Shown here in pieces: positions 47,440 through 59,668 of a DNA stretch of 64,000 nt. The stretch covers positions 18,623,790 through 18,687,789 of the forward strand of contig NC_080060.1 in the NCBI RefSeq assembly GCF_026212465.1, given 5' to 3'. The position numbers and the translations under genes are program-made. Numbering within the stretch: the stretch's first letter is position 1; each line of letters starts with the position of its first letter. Below the pieces are notes generated by a model that made no database searches, was not told where the DNA came from, and saw only the letters and a program-made list of their open reading frames with translations. This DNA comes from Amaranthus tricolor. Its lineage: Eukaryota > Streptophyta > Magnoliopsida > Caryophyllales > Amaranthaceae.

Positions 47440-49792
47440 TTACCAATCAACATCTCACAACCAACCTTTTGAGTTATATACCACTTATTTTAGAATAGCA
47501 TCAATATTATGAACAAACTCATGGGAGGAACAATCATTATATCCAAAAATTTCCTGAGCCCACACTCTAACTCTGATTTTTAATGTGTAAAGCAATTTTT
47601 AAAGGTCAGGTACACAGCCCTCGAACTTTACCTTATTCCTTTCATACCAAAGAGACTAAATCACACATCCAAGAACTAGATTCCACAGTTTAATCCTTTT
47701 TCTATTCGAAAAAAAAACCATTCCATGCAAGAACGAAATCACCACACCGGATCTGAAGAACACCCACAATTCCCCACCACATTAATATTTTCATCCAAAC
47801 ACACCTAGAAAACTGGCTTGACAAAAGAATATGGGAATTTGTTTCCACCTATACTTTACAAAATGGTCAAATCGGTTGTTGCGCATCAATAATTCCCTTT
47901 CCAGCAAGAAAATTACCAGTTTTTAACTTCTCTAAGTTTGCCATCCAGAGGATTAATTGAGCCGTGGGAGGTACTGAGTTTTTCCAGATAGAATTGATGA
48001 CAGATCTGGAAAGGATAGATATTGAAGATGCAAAAGATTTTTCGAAGATATTTTTGATTGGAAAATAGCACTCCCCAGACCAGTTCCATTTCACTCCATC
48101 GACAACTTCCATTTGAGGCATCTTCTGTTCGATAAGATTTTTCAAATCTTGTAGTTCTTCATTTTCCCAATCATAAAAACGTCTACACCAATTGAGATCT
48201 ATAACCAAATTCCATCATACCAGTATCCCATTTGACTTATAAAGAGTTCCTTCTGTAATGAGATTGCAAAAAGTCTAAGGAAAGCAGTTTTTAGAGGGCC
48301 AACATCACACCAAAAATCATGCCAATACTTGATGGAATTACCATTTCCAAAGCTCAATTGCATACCACCTTCAACTATTGATCTGATTCTAGAAGTATCC
48401 ACGTCATTACACATCAACTATGACAATAAGCCATCTTTAACATTACTAAAAGCATTTGACAAAGCCTTTAAACCCTTGATTCGGTGGACATATAGTAAGA
48501 TTCGTTTCCATAAGAGCAGTTAGCAACCGAGAATCTCCACCTCCACTTAAATAACAAGGTCAGATTCTTCTGCATAATATTACCTACCCCCAGAACACCC
48601 AAATCCTTCGTAAGTTTAATCAAAGACCACTTTACAAAAGGTGTAGACATTTTTTCCCTTACTTAATCACCCAAAAAGAACCTTCTTTGCAGTTTTACAA
48701 TTTTCATAGCAATGTACTTCGACATTTTAAACATACTCATATAGTATATAGGGAGGCTATTGAGAACACTTTTAATCAGAGTAAGTCCTCCAGCTCTTGA
48801 AAGGGTTTTTGCTTTCCAAGAGGAAAGTTTATTCTAGATTTTTATCAACATAGGTTTCCACGCAGCACACCTTTTCATATTATCACCAATAGGGATTCCA
48901 AGGTAAGTGATCAGACATTTTGCGTGAAGGAAACTGCTCATTCTTGCAAGCTCACAAGCCCATTCATGGTCATCAGAATTCCAAGTTATGATGCTCGATT
49001 TACTATAATTCAACTTCAAACCCGACATCACAACAAATACATCTATGATTCTGAAGTAATTTGTGACAACATCAGATCGTCTGGGAACAAAAATTAATGT
49101 GTCCTCAGCAAATTGAAGATGCTTTAATCTAACCTTATCCTTACCGATCTGAACCGCCTCAATTAGATTCAATTCCTCAGCTCATTTCAGAAGGCAGACA
49201 AGAGCTTCACTGACTAAAATAAATAGATATGACGAAAGTGGATCACCTTGTCTCAGACCCTTTTCCATTTAGAATGGCTTCAAGGGTGAACCATTAAGTA
49301 GTATAGACATAAATGCAGAGCATACAAAATTTATGATCCAGTTAAACCATTTCCAACCAAACCCCATCTTCATCATTACAAGTTTCAAGAAAGACCAACT
49401 CACTAAATCGTAAGCCTTTGGGAAATCAAGCTTTAACAGTGCACCAGGGATTTTTTTCTTCTTCAACCGTTTTAAAGATTCATTAGCAACCAAAATTCCA
49501 TCTAGGATCTGCCTGTCCATAACAAAAGCACTCTGGGATTCATCGATAACGGGAGTAATCACCTCCCTAAGTCTAAAGGAGAGAAGTTTAGATATAATTT
49601 TGTATAAAACACCCACTATACTAATTGGCCTATAATCTTCCATAAAGCGCGGGCTCTTAATCTTTAGGTTCAAAGTAACCCAAGTTATACTAATGAACTT
49701 GAAGTTGTAACCATCGATACCTGGAGCCTTATCAATACCACAAGCCTACACCGCTTTCTTAACTTCCTCTCTTGAAGGAATCTGTAACACCC
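47440..49792 (-). pseudogene. LINE (non-LTR) reverse transcriptase relic
   Basis: Minus-strand L1-type reverse transcriptase, truncated at both ends. From the 49790 side: KAPGIDGYNFKFI, SPRFMEDYRPISIVGVLYKI, PVIDESQSAFVMDRQILDGI and LLKLDFPKAYDLVSW (49269-49680). A stop follows, then GLRQGDPLSSYLFILVSEAL (about 49190-49260). The catalytic box is LQFAEDTLIF, normally FADD, with the second acid D changed to E. Then come TYLGIPIGDN, LSSWKAKTLSRAGGLTLIKS and the zinc-binding tail (RVT zinc-binding) through 48199-48650 and 47867-48208, with a faint remainder to about 47480. Multiple stops. Its 5' part was cut off when the gypsy element inserted at 49793. No endonuclease domain is left. Confidence 0.88.
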
Positions 49793-52666
49793 CGTCCCAT
49801 AATTACCTGTAATTACTGATGCAGAAGCACACTACGGGACAATGCATTACGTTGACACAGAAGTAAGGGCAGAAAAAGGAAATAATATAAACTAATCAAC
49901 ATTATAAACATATGGCTAAACAGTGGACCTAGGAAATTATGTACTAAAAGTTTTTACTCCAAAAAAAAAAGAAACGTGAGGCAGAACAACCTTAGATAGG
50001 TAAGCAAAATGAGGACTATTTAAAAACTTTTTCTACTAGTTCAAAACACATCCGACACTAAATTAAAACTTCAGAGGCAAGGCTCTAAGCTCACAAAATG
50101 TTGCCCCAACGCCCGATTGAAAAATATATAAGTATATCATTCATAATCTTTACCTGAAAAATATTAACAACGGTCCACAGTCAGTGGAGAGTAACTAGCA
50201 GTCCTTCTAAGATAATATCTAACATATAACGTAGAAGTACATCTGTGTTCATAGAATACTACATCAATAATTCAGCACATAAATTCATTTTAATCCTTAT
50301 AATAAAATATTCTACTGTAAACATGCGCCACATAACAGAAATCAATGTAATCATATGCAAGCATAACAAAATAAGCTGTAAAATCACGCATTAATTATAG
50401 CAGAGGAACAGACGCCAGTACTACACGCAGTAATACTTCTCAAGCTTTGCCGGGATTACAATCCCTTAGTTAGCGCACTAACTGTGTCTAAGAATAGCCA
50501 AACTCCCGCTATTAACATTCCATACCGAATGCAATAATCGGACGACAACAACCACCTTAGGATATGGTACTCCATACCGAGTACACTAACACACTCCATA
50601 CCAAGTGTGTGGGGCCCTATAATAACACCATTCCATACCGAATGGTGGTGGCATTTGTCTTACCCATCAACCGCAGTCTAAGGGTTTTCCTCCCTATACA
50701 TGTATCACATATAATAATGACATCATGAAGTATTGGGCAACCGATTCATGTTTCATGCCATCCAGGTTAAAAAATTCTCATGCATCATAAGATATCAATA
50801 ATATATAATATCAAAATAAACATAAAGCATAAATATCCTCAAAAATAAGTTTAACAACCATTTTGCATTAAAAAAGATGGCTTAGTTTAATCCCTTCTAT
50901 AGTGGATTCCTTTAGATTTTTTTTACCAAACTTTCAAAGGTTATGACTTTCTGTTTAGAGCTTCAAATTAAGAAATTTTTGAGTCTAAATTGGTTAACTT
51001 TTTATAAACTTTACCCTTCATTAAGGAAGCATTTATCGATTCTAAGTCCATAACTAGGGAAAAAACACTAAACATTACAACTTGACCTAAAAACAAAATT
51101 GCTCTGTTCAGTGTATTACGAAGGCTATAACTTAGCGTATACAACTCCAATTTAAGTGACTCTTGAGCCTAAATTCAAGTACTTTAAAAGACCTACAAGT
51201 TTTATTTGAACAGTTTAAGCTAATTCTGCCCCTAACTAAGTCAATTATGCTAAAACATTAAGAATCTTAGTTTTCAACTAATATTCTAAAAACAGAACAC
51301 TTGCTACTCAACAAAGTGAAACTACGTCATGTTCTTAGGCTCATTAGGAATCCTAAATGAACTTATTTGAATCTGATTTTTGGATATGTTTTAGACCTAT
51401 ATTTAATTTTTACAAAACATTAAGAAATACGAAATTTGGGTTAGCATATTATTCTCTAAGTCTAATTTATTAACAATAGATAAAACCGACTTTTCAGATT
51501 GCACACTTCTACAAATCGAATTAAAAAGACCACTTATAAAATTACCCAGATTATGAAATTTGGACTCAATTATATTAAAATAAGTAGGAGTTTTTTGTCC
51601 AAATTTGAGATAAATTAGAGTAGGATAACAAGTCCTTTAAGCTTGATCAATTCAGGGCAAGAACATGTTACCTTAACAGAAAACACTAAAAACAGGACGT
51701 TACTATAAAAATAATTATAAATACTTAAAAAATACCCATATCACGAATTTAACATGTAATATCAAAACTTTCATTAGGAGTAATATATAAAAAAAACGAA
51801 GCTAAAATAATTTCTTAAGTATCCTAAATAGTCTCGACATACTCAGAAGGTCACAGCATGTACCCGGGTTTGGTCTTTGCTCAATTTCACCCATTTTAAA
51901 GGCATGAGACTTGGATTAAATCATTTTTAAATACTGTATATGAAAAATACTAACTTAGAATGGGTGCTAGTTACCTTAATTCGTGGGTTAAAATCACCAA
52001 AAGGTTGAAGAAACCACTAGCCTAGCACACGTCCTGCTAGGCGTGTTGCTTCTGCCTTTTTGCGTGTTTTTTTGGTGATATTTTGTGCACGGTTTGAAGA
52101 GATTTCTTGCTTGAGTATGTAGAGGAAAGTTTTCAGAATAGTGGGTAGTGTTTAGCTTTCTTAATTAAGAAGGATGAGAACTAATTTAAGGGAACAAAAT
52201 GGGTATGTGCCGCCAACTCAAAGGAAGAAGCAAGGAGGTGACTTTGCTTAGGCTTGAAGTTCTCCCTTATTTACATGCCACATAGTAGCTTAGGTGGATT
52301 GGTGTCACATATGGACACACTTGCTAGTATGGAAGGCTAATTAGAACATAAGAAGGTTATTTTGAAGGCTTGAAACACTAGACATGAAGAATTAGAAATT
52401 AAAGGGTCATAGTTGTGTATATTGTTGTACATCGAGGTGCTTGCTTATCTTAGCTAACTTGAAAAAAAAGAGTAATTATGCTTACATTGCATAATTTGGA
52501 ACATGAGTGGGGTTAAGCAAGCTCGTTTTAGGAATCGAATTAAATTTACTGGAGGAAAAATTTCCTTATAAACTTAATCGTTTCTAAGCTTCTTATTCTA
52601 ATTATAATGCCTTAATTCCAAGGTTATTAACCTTACTTATGTGGTACTAGTTTCTTGGGTGTTACA
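49793..52666 (-). mobile_element. 3' LTR of gypsy chromovirus (2874 bp)
   Basis: It starts TGTAACACCCCGTCCCATAA and ends CTTGGGTGTTACA, so both ends are inverted TGTAACACC/GGTGTTACA. The other copy at 57336-59668 matches it nearly base for base outside two gaps. On minus it follows the polypurine tract at 52667-52680. It carries hairpins with a CATACC loop (50516-50647). Length of 2-3 kb fits the Tekay/Del chromovirus clade. Confidence 0.95.
50467..50647. repeat. Series of short hairpins with loop CATACC in the LTR
   Basis: Four stem-loops share one loop, CATACC, with different stems: CATTC/GAATG (50516-50531), GTACTC/GAGTAC (50567-50584), ACACACTC/AAGTGTGT (50589-50610, one mismatch) and CACCATTC/GAATGGTG (50626-50647). 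A fifth hairpin, AGTTAG-CGCA-CTAACT, lies just upstream (about 50468-50483). The same set occurs in the other LTR (57646-57826), where the third stem is perfect. Confidence 0.9.
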
Positions 52667-52680
52667 ATCACCCCTCCTTA
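52667..52680 (-). promoter_or_regulatory. Polypurine tract of the gypsy element
   Basis: On minus the sequence reads TAAGGAGGGGTGAT directly before the LTR start TGTAAC. This is the usual primer for plus-strand DNA synthesis. Confidence 0.85.
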
Positions 52681-54005
52681 AAGAAATTTCGTCCTCGAAA
52701 TTTATTTTGACCACATGATCCATATGTACGTAAACATACATACATGTATTATTAGATTAGGTAGAGTTTCATACCTGTCGAATAGCTCTGGGTATTTTTG
52801 TCTCATCGACTCTTCTGTCTCCCAGGTGGCTTCTTAATATTTTTGACTTCTCCATAGTATTTTCACAATTGGAACCACCTTTCTCTGGAGAATCTTTTCC
52901 TGTCGATTGAGTATCTGGACCGGTCTTTCTTCAAAAGTCAGGTTTGGTTCTACTTCTACTGACTCTGTAGGAATGACATGTAATGGATCACTGATATACC
53001 TTCGCAGCTTAGATACGTGAAACACGTCATGCACTTTAGATAGCTCTGGCGGTAGTGCCAATCTGTAAGCAACTGCACCTATTCGCTCCAGTATCTCGTA
53101 TGGCCCGATATATTTAGGGCTTAGTTTCCCTTTCTTACCGAACCTCATTACCCCTTTCATCGGTGACACTTTCAGCAGGACTTTATCACCAACTTCAAAT
53201 GCTAGAGGTTTCCTGCGAAGATCGGCATACGATTTCTGTCTGTCCTGTGCAGCCTTCATTCTGGCCTGTATTATCTGCACCTTATCGACTATGTCTTGAA
53301 TTAATTCTGGCCCCAAGACCAGTGTATCGCTAATATCATTCCAATATGTAGGACTGCGACATTTCCTACCATACAAGGCTTCATATGGAGCCATTTTGAT
53401 ACTGGCTTGATAGCTGTTGTTGTATGAGAATTCTATCAGATGCAGTGATTTTACCCAACTCTGCTGGAACTCCAATGCACAAGCTCTGAGCATGTCCTCT
53501 AATATCTGAATGGTCCTTTCTGTCTGACCATCTGTCGTTGCATGGAAAGTCGTGCTAAATTTCAATTTCGTACCAAGAGCTTCCTACAAAGCAGTCCAAA
53601 AGTGTGACAGAATTCTTAGATCACGATCGGACACAATATATTTTGGAACTCCGTGAAGTCGAATGATTTTTTTGTGTATGCTTTAGCTAGCTTCTCCATA
53701 GACCATGTATTTTTCACTGGAATGAACCTTGCTACTTTGGTCAACCGATCGACTATCACCCAAACTGTGTTCAAGCCTCTTGTTGTCACCGCAAGCCCTG
53801 TAACAAAGTCCATCGATATGGAGTCGAACTTCCAAGTGGGTATCGGCAAGGGTTGCAACAGTCCACCAGGTCTTTGACGTTAAATTTTGATCTTCTGACA
53901 GGTGAGACACTTTGCCACAAATTCTGCAATCTCCTTTTTCATCCCGGGCCACCAAAAATGCATCTTTAGATCTTTGAACAATTTATCACCTCCCGGGTGT
54001 ACAGA
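52681..54005 (-). pseudogene. Gypsy integrase and chromodomain, broken
   Basis: Integrase with a zinc-finger remnant (WWPGMKKEIAEFVAKCLTCQ, about 53890-53955), then the core with [10 protein letters not shown] (D), [36 protein letters not shown] and NNSYQASIKMAPYEALYGRK. The C-terminal GPY block KYIGPYEILERIGAVAYRLA and VHDVFHVSKLR are clear. It continues into a chromodomain-like KILQRKVVPIVKILWRSQ, where a stop at 52834 cuts off the conserved ATWETE segment; the reading goes on to about 52790. Frames also break near 53600-53630 and at a stop near 53883. Retrotransposon of the chromovirus branch of Ty3/gypsy, in which the chromodomain guides integration to chromatin. Confidence 0.9.
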
Positions 54006-55624
54006 TTAGGGTGTGTTATGAGCTTCTTCTAAGATCTTCTTCTTTATCGTTTCATCACTCGGTACACACCACCTTATTCTAAATCTCACACTTCCGTCAT
54101 CTGCTACGTTGAAATCTCTAGCTTTACCTTCTGCTATTGCGGCTCGAATCTTCTCTATCTTTGCATCTACTTTTTGTTTTTCTCTGAGTTCCTGGTACAA
54201 CTCAGGTTCTGCACTTACATTAGATAAATAATAATGAACATACCCTTGCTGTACCACCTCAATTTTGAGCTTTTGGAATTCTTCATATAACTTTCCAGGT
54301 AGCACCATGATAAAATTCAGGAAATATTTATTTTTCCTGCTCAGGGCATCAGCCACCCTGTTAGCCTTTCCTTCCTTGTACTCCAAAGTAAAATCGTAAA
54401 CCTTGATCAGCTCTAGCCATCTTCTCTGCCTCATTTTCAATTCTTTTTGAGTGAAAATATATTTGAGGCTTTTATGATCGGTATATAGTTTGCACGAAAC
54501 CCCGTAAAGGTAGTGGCGCCATATTTTGAGTGCGAATTCAAGGGCGGCCAGCTCTAGATCATGTGTGGGATAGTTTCTTTCATGGGTTTTCAGTTGCCTG
54601 GATGCGTATGCAATGACTTTCCCTTGCTGCATCAGAACACATCCAAGTCCACTATACGACGCATCGCTGTATATCTCATATTCCACACCTTCCACAGGTA
54701 AAGCAAGAACATGTGAAGTGGTCAACCTCTCTTTCAATTTTTGAAAAGCTGCTTCACACTCTATAGACCACTGGAATCTAACTTCTTTCCTCAACAGTTT
54801 CGTCATAGGTTGGGCGATCTTTGAGAAATCTTTCACGAACCTTCTATAGTAACCGACGAGGCCCAAGAAACTACGTACTTCAGATATATTCTTAGGGCTC
54901 TCCCATTCAACGATCGCTCGAACCTTCGCTGGATCCACCATAACTCCTTCTTTACTGATGACATGTCCGAGGAATGTCACTTCTTTCAGCTAGAAGTCAC
55001 ATTTGGATAGCTTTGCAAACCATTTCTGCTTCCGCAAGATGTCTAAGACTAGCCTTAAGTGTTTTTCATACTCTTCTTTGCTCTTCGAGTACACTAGAAT
55101 ATCATCAATAAACACCACTACACATACATCAAGAAGTTCATGGAACGTTCTATTCATCTGATCCTGAAAACTGCAGGTGCATTTGTTAAACCAAATGGCA
55201 TTACTTCAAATTCATAATGTCCATACCTGGTTCTGAAATCCGTCTTTGGAATATCTTCCTTCTTCACTGGAATCTGATGATACTTGGATCTCAGATCAAT
55301 CTTCGAAAAGATTCCTGCGCCTTTCAACTGATCAAATAGATCTTCTATTCGGGGCAATGGATATTTGTTCTTGATAGTTACCCGATTCAATTCTCGGTAG
55401 TCAATGGCATACTACCGTCTTTTTTTCTTTACAAAGAGTACTGGAGCACCCCATGGAGACACACTTGGTTTACTGAATCCCTTGTCAATTAACTCCTGTA
55501 ATTGCGTCTTCAATTCTTGCAATTCTGGAGGTGCCATTCTGTATGGTACTTTAGAAATGGGAGTTGTGCCTGGTATTACATCGATGCTGAATTCTACATC
55601 CCTTTCTGGGGGTATACATGGCAA
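54006..55624 (-). pseudogene. Gypsy reverse transcriptase/RNase H, broken
   Basis: RT begins about 55624 ([31 protein letters not shown]), shifts frame near 55400, and continues [33 protein letters not shown] (55154-55390). After another shift come [20 protein letters not shown] (about 55050-55120, catalytic FIDD intact) and KLSKCDF. A stop lies just upstream of 54980. The tether and RNase H (54006-54980) read [53 protein letters not shown] (D of RNase H), [18 protein letters not shown] and [12 protein letters not shown]. The DDE-less C-terminal part is open to 54006. At least two frameshifts plus one stop. Confidence 0.92.
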
Positions 55625-56505
55625 TTCATCAGGGAAAACATCGGGTACTCTTTCACTACTGGAATGTCTTCTAATTTCCGTTCCTCTAACATATCCTTAA
55701 CACTACACAGGAATACCATCTCTCCTTTCCTCTGCATTTTCATCATTTTTAGGGCTGACACTATTCTTACTCCCTTTTTACCACTCACTCCTGAATAAGA
55801 AATTTCTTTACCCTCATGATCTTTCATCACTATTCTTTGGTCATGACAATGAATGATGACTTGATATCTATACATCCAATCCATCCCTAGTATGACATCA
55901 ACTCGGTCATGGGGAAATATTTAAGATTGGCAAAAAAAAGTAGACTCAGCTATTTTTATGGGCACATTTTTATATTCTCTACCACTCATAACTTCCTCTC
56001 CCGTAGGTAAGGTAATAATGATATTAACAGAAGAAGTAGGTAGCAAACCTACTTTATTAACAAAGGAACTAGAGATAAAAGACATGGTAGCACCAGAATC
56101 AAATAGCACAACAGCTGCTTTACTGAGCACAAGAATGTTACTCGTAACCACATCAGGATTAGCATCTGCTTCTTCTTGTGTTGCAGGCAAGGCAAGACTA
56201 GCAGCTCCAGATTCAATTACTCCGGCTCTCTTCGGGCATTCATATGATTTATGCCCTGGCTCTTGGCATCTGTAACAAACTATTGGTTTTCCTTCATAGG
56301 TGACTCCTAGATGCGAGTTCTTACTACAATGGTTGCATTTTCTGGGGTCAACACTGTTGCGAAGTGCGGGTGCCTGTCGGAATGTGGGTTTCTTATGAAT
56401 CACCAGCCTTGGTGAAATTCTAGAACTTCCACCCTTCTCAAAGTTGATCCTTCTCAGGAATTGCTGTTGTGGTGGTGGTCTGGCATTCCTCATTCTGGCT
56501 TCGTT
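55594..56505 (-). pseudogene. Gypsy nucleocapsid and aspartic protease
   Basis: It continues the gag frame after a single in-frame stop at 56506-56508. The zinc knuckle is CYRCQEPGHKSYEC (about 56245-56290), preceded by another C/H cluster CNHCSKNSH. The protease active site is VVLFDSGATMSFIS (about 56085-56125), and the later part is MDWMYRYQVIIHCHDQRIVM (55850-55884, other frame). Frame breaks lie near 55920 and 55600. Confidence 0.9.
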
Positions 56506-57138
56506 CTATAGGATAGTAGTATGGATACTCAAGGCTATGTCATACGCCTCTTGGAACGTTGCAGGCTTCGAACTCATCACCGGAATCTGCTCTCTTGGGT
56601 CCATACGGTTGATGTACCGTAGAACCTTCTCAGCTTCGGTTGGGCAGGCATGAGTGGCGAACCTAGATATCTCAGTAAATTTATCAGTATACTCTTGAAT
56701 GGTCATGCTCCCCTGGGACAGATTCATGAATTCCTCCTGTTTACGCCACCTCAGTGCGGCAGGATAGAATCTTTTCTTTAGTTTCTCTAGGAATTTTGGC
56801 CATCTAAAGTTTGAATCAGCAGTGCACTGTGGGTGCAGCATTGTCCACCAGTTGTTAGCTTCACCCTCCAAATAATAAGCGCCGATATCAAGTTTCTCTT
56901 CTTCCGGGCATCTGGTCGCCCGGAATACTTTTTCTATTGTCCGGATCCATCCTTCTAATATCACTGGATCAGTAGTACCATTATATGAAGGAGGTTGCAT
57001 CTGTAAGACTTTATCAAATGCGGTCTGCCCCTGCTTCTGGCAGTTATCCCGACTAGCCAGAGCTAGTACTGCATCCTCGAGCACTCTCCTTCTGTGCTCG
57101 TCTTCGGTTTCCAGCCTCGAAGATCTCGTGGACGTCAT
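56506..57138 (-). pseudogene. Gypsy gag (capsid) frame
   Basis: 210-codon frame beginning MTSTRSSRLETEDEHRRRVL at 57138, with Retrotrans_gag landmarks LEGWIRTIEKVFRATRCPEE, GEANNWWTMLHPQC and LKKRFYPAALRWRKQEEFMN, then LSQGSMTIQEYTDKFTEISR. It encodes the particle shell protein. A TAG at 56506-56508 ends it before the zinc knuckle, which continues in the same frame. It lies ~180 bases inside the primer site. Confidence 0.92.
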
Positions 57139-57321
57139 TTTCTAACCACAAAATTCACAAAATTCGTTAATTTAAAATTTTATGCATCTAAGCATTCAAT
57201 TATAAACAACACGTGACATTATTCACAACGTATACCCCAAATCCCCTCAACACTCTCTGGGGTTCGAAAAGTCAATTTCTATTTCAATTATGCATCCTAT
57301 GCATGTGTTTTAGGACCATTT

Positions 57322-57333
57322 GCTCTGATACCA
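57322..57333 (-). promoter_or_regulatory. Primer binding site (tRNA-Met) of the gypsy element
   Basis: On minus it reads TGGTATCAGAGC, complementary to the 3' end of initiator tRNA-Met. It begins two bases after the LTR end (GGTGTTATA). Confidence 0.93.
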
Positions 57334-57335
57334 AC

Positions 57336-59668
57336 TATAACACCTCGTCCCATAATTACTTGTAATTCCTGATGCGGAAGCACACTATGGGACAGTGCAT
57401 TACGTTGAGACAGAAGTGAGGGCGGAAAAAGGAAATACTACATCAATAATTCAGCACATAAATTCATTTTAATCCTTATAATAAAATATTCTACTGTAAA
57501 CATGTGCCGCATAACAGAAATCAATGTAATCATATGCAAGCATAACTGAATAATCTGTAAAATCACGCATTAATTATAGCAGAGGAACAGACGCCAGTAC
57601 TACACGTAGTAATACTTCTCAAGCTTTGCCAGGATTACAATCCCTCAGTTAGCGCACTAACTTTGTCTAAGAATGGATAAACTCCCGCTATTAACATTCC
57701 ATACCGAATGCAATAATCGGACGACAACAACCACCTGAGGATATGGTACTCCATACCGAGTACACTAACACACTCCATACCGAGTGTGTGGGGCCCTATA
57801 ATAACACCATTCCATACCGAATGGTGGTGGCATTTGTCTTACCCATCAACCGCAGTCTAAGGGTTTTCCTCCCTATACATGTATCATATATAATAATGAC
57901 ATCATGAAGTATTGGGCAACCAATTCATGTTTCATGCCATCCAGGTGAAATAATTCTCATGCATCATAAGATATCCATAACATATAATATCAAAATAAAC
58001 ATAAAGCATAAATATCCTCAAAAATAAGGTTAACAACCATTTTGCATTAAAAAGGGTGGCTTAGTTTAATCCCTTCTGTAGTGGATTCCTTCAGATTTTT
58101 TTACCAAACTATCAAAGGTCATAGCCTTCTGTTTAGAGCTTCAAATTAAGAAATTTTTGAGTCTAAATTGGTTAACGTTTTATAAAATTTACCCTTCATT
58201 AAGGAAGCATATACCGATTCTAAGTCCATAACTGGGGAAAAAACACTAAACATTACAACTTGACCTAAAAATAGAATTGCTCTGTCCAGTGTATTACGAA
58301 GGCTATAACTCAGCGTATACAACTCCAATTTAAGTGATTCTTTAGCCTAAATTCAAGTACTTTAAAAGAGCTACAAGTTTTATTTGAACAGTTTAAGCTA
58401 ATTCTGCCCCTAACTAAGTCAATTATGCTAAAACATTAAGAATCTTATTTTTCAACTAATATTCTAAAAACAGAACACTTGCTACTCAACGAAGTGAAAC
58501 TACGTCATGTTCTTAGGCTCATTAGGAATCCTAAATGAACTTATTTGAATCTGATTTTTGGATATGTTTTAGACCTATATTTAATCTTTATAAAACATTA
58601 AGAAATACGAAATTTGGGTTAGCATATTAGTCTCTAAGTCTAATTTATTAATAATAGGTAAAATCGACTTTTCAGATTGCACACTTCTACAAATCGAATT
58701 AAAAAGACCACTTATAAAATTACCCAGATTATGAAATTTGGACTCGATATATTAACATAAGTAGGAGTTTTGTGTCCAAATTTGAGATTAATAAGAGTAG
58801 TATAACAAGTCCTTTAAGCTTGATCAATTCAGGGCAAGAACATGTTACCTTAACAGAAAACACTAAAAACAGGACGTTACTATAAAAATAATTATAAATA
58901 CTTACAAAAATACCCATATCACGAATTTAACATGTAATATCAAAAAATTCATTAGGAGTAATATATAAAAAAACGAAGCTAAAATAATTTCTTAAGTATC
59001 CTAAATTGTCTCGACATACTCAGAAGGTCACAGCATGTACCCGGTTTGGTCTTTGCTCAATTTCACCCATTTTTAAGGCATGAGATTTGGATTAAATCAT
59101 TTGTACATACTGTATATGAAAAATACTAACTTAGAATTGGTGCTAGTTACCTTAATTCGTGGGTTAAAATCACCAAAAGGTTGAAGAAACCACTCGCTAA
59201 GCACACGTCCTGCTAGGCGTGTTGTTGCTGCCTTTTTGCTTGTGTTTTTTGGTGATCTTTTGTGCAAGGTTTGAAGAGATTTCTTTCTTGAGTATGTAGA
59301 GGAAAGTTTTCAGAATAAGGGTAGTCTTTAGCTTTCTTAATTACGAAGGATGAGAACTAATTTAAGGGAACAAAATGGGTATGTGCCGCCAGCTCAAAGG
59401 AAGAAGCAAGGAGGTGACTTTGCTTAGGCTTGAAGTTCTCCCTTATTTTCATGCCACATAGTAGCTTAGGTGGATTGGTGACACATATTGACACACTTGC
59501 TAGTATGGAAGGCTAATTAGAACATAAGAAGGTTATTTTGAAGGCTTAAAACACTAGACATGAAGAATTAGAAATTAAAGGGTCATAATTGTGTATATTG
59601 TTGTACATCGAGGTGCTTGCTTATCTTAGCTAACTTGAAAAAAAAATTAATTATGCCTACATTGCATA
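57336..59668 (-). mobile_element. 5' LTR of gypsy chromovirus, truncated (2333 bp)
   Basis: Near-identical to 49793-52666 apart from scattered substitutions, an internal ~375-bp deletion (the equivalent of about 49884-50260, joined at 57441) and loss of the last ~175 bases, where copia DNA begins at about 59670. Its inner end is TATAACACC rather than TGTAACACC, so the terminal CA is mutated. It contains the same hairpin series (57646-57826). Confidence 0.93.
57646..57826. repeat. CATACC-loop hairpin series, second LTR copy
   Basis: CATTC/GAATG (57695-57710), GTACTC/GAGTAC, ACACACTC/GAGTGTGT (perfect here) and CACCATTC/GAATGGTG (57805-57826), all with loop CATACC. The first upstream hairpin (AGTTAG-CGCA-CTAACT) is also present. 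Confidence 0.9.

Noticed and set aside
50467..50647. tRNA or other structured RNA gene reading of the hairpin series
   Set aside because: No cloverleaf, no A/B-box promoter words, and the hairpins are parts of an LTR; treated as an LTR structure instead.
50968..51150. 60-codon minus-strand frame present in both LTRs (also 58146-58328)
   Set aside because: Its repetition only reflects LTR identity; LTR DNA is non-coding and no motif is seen.
53653..53955. Frames overlapping the gypsy integrase on both strands
   Set aside because: Shadows of the integrase, which reads in another frame with known motifs.
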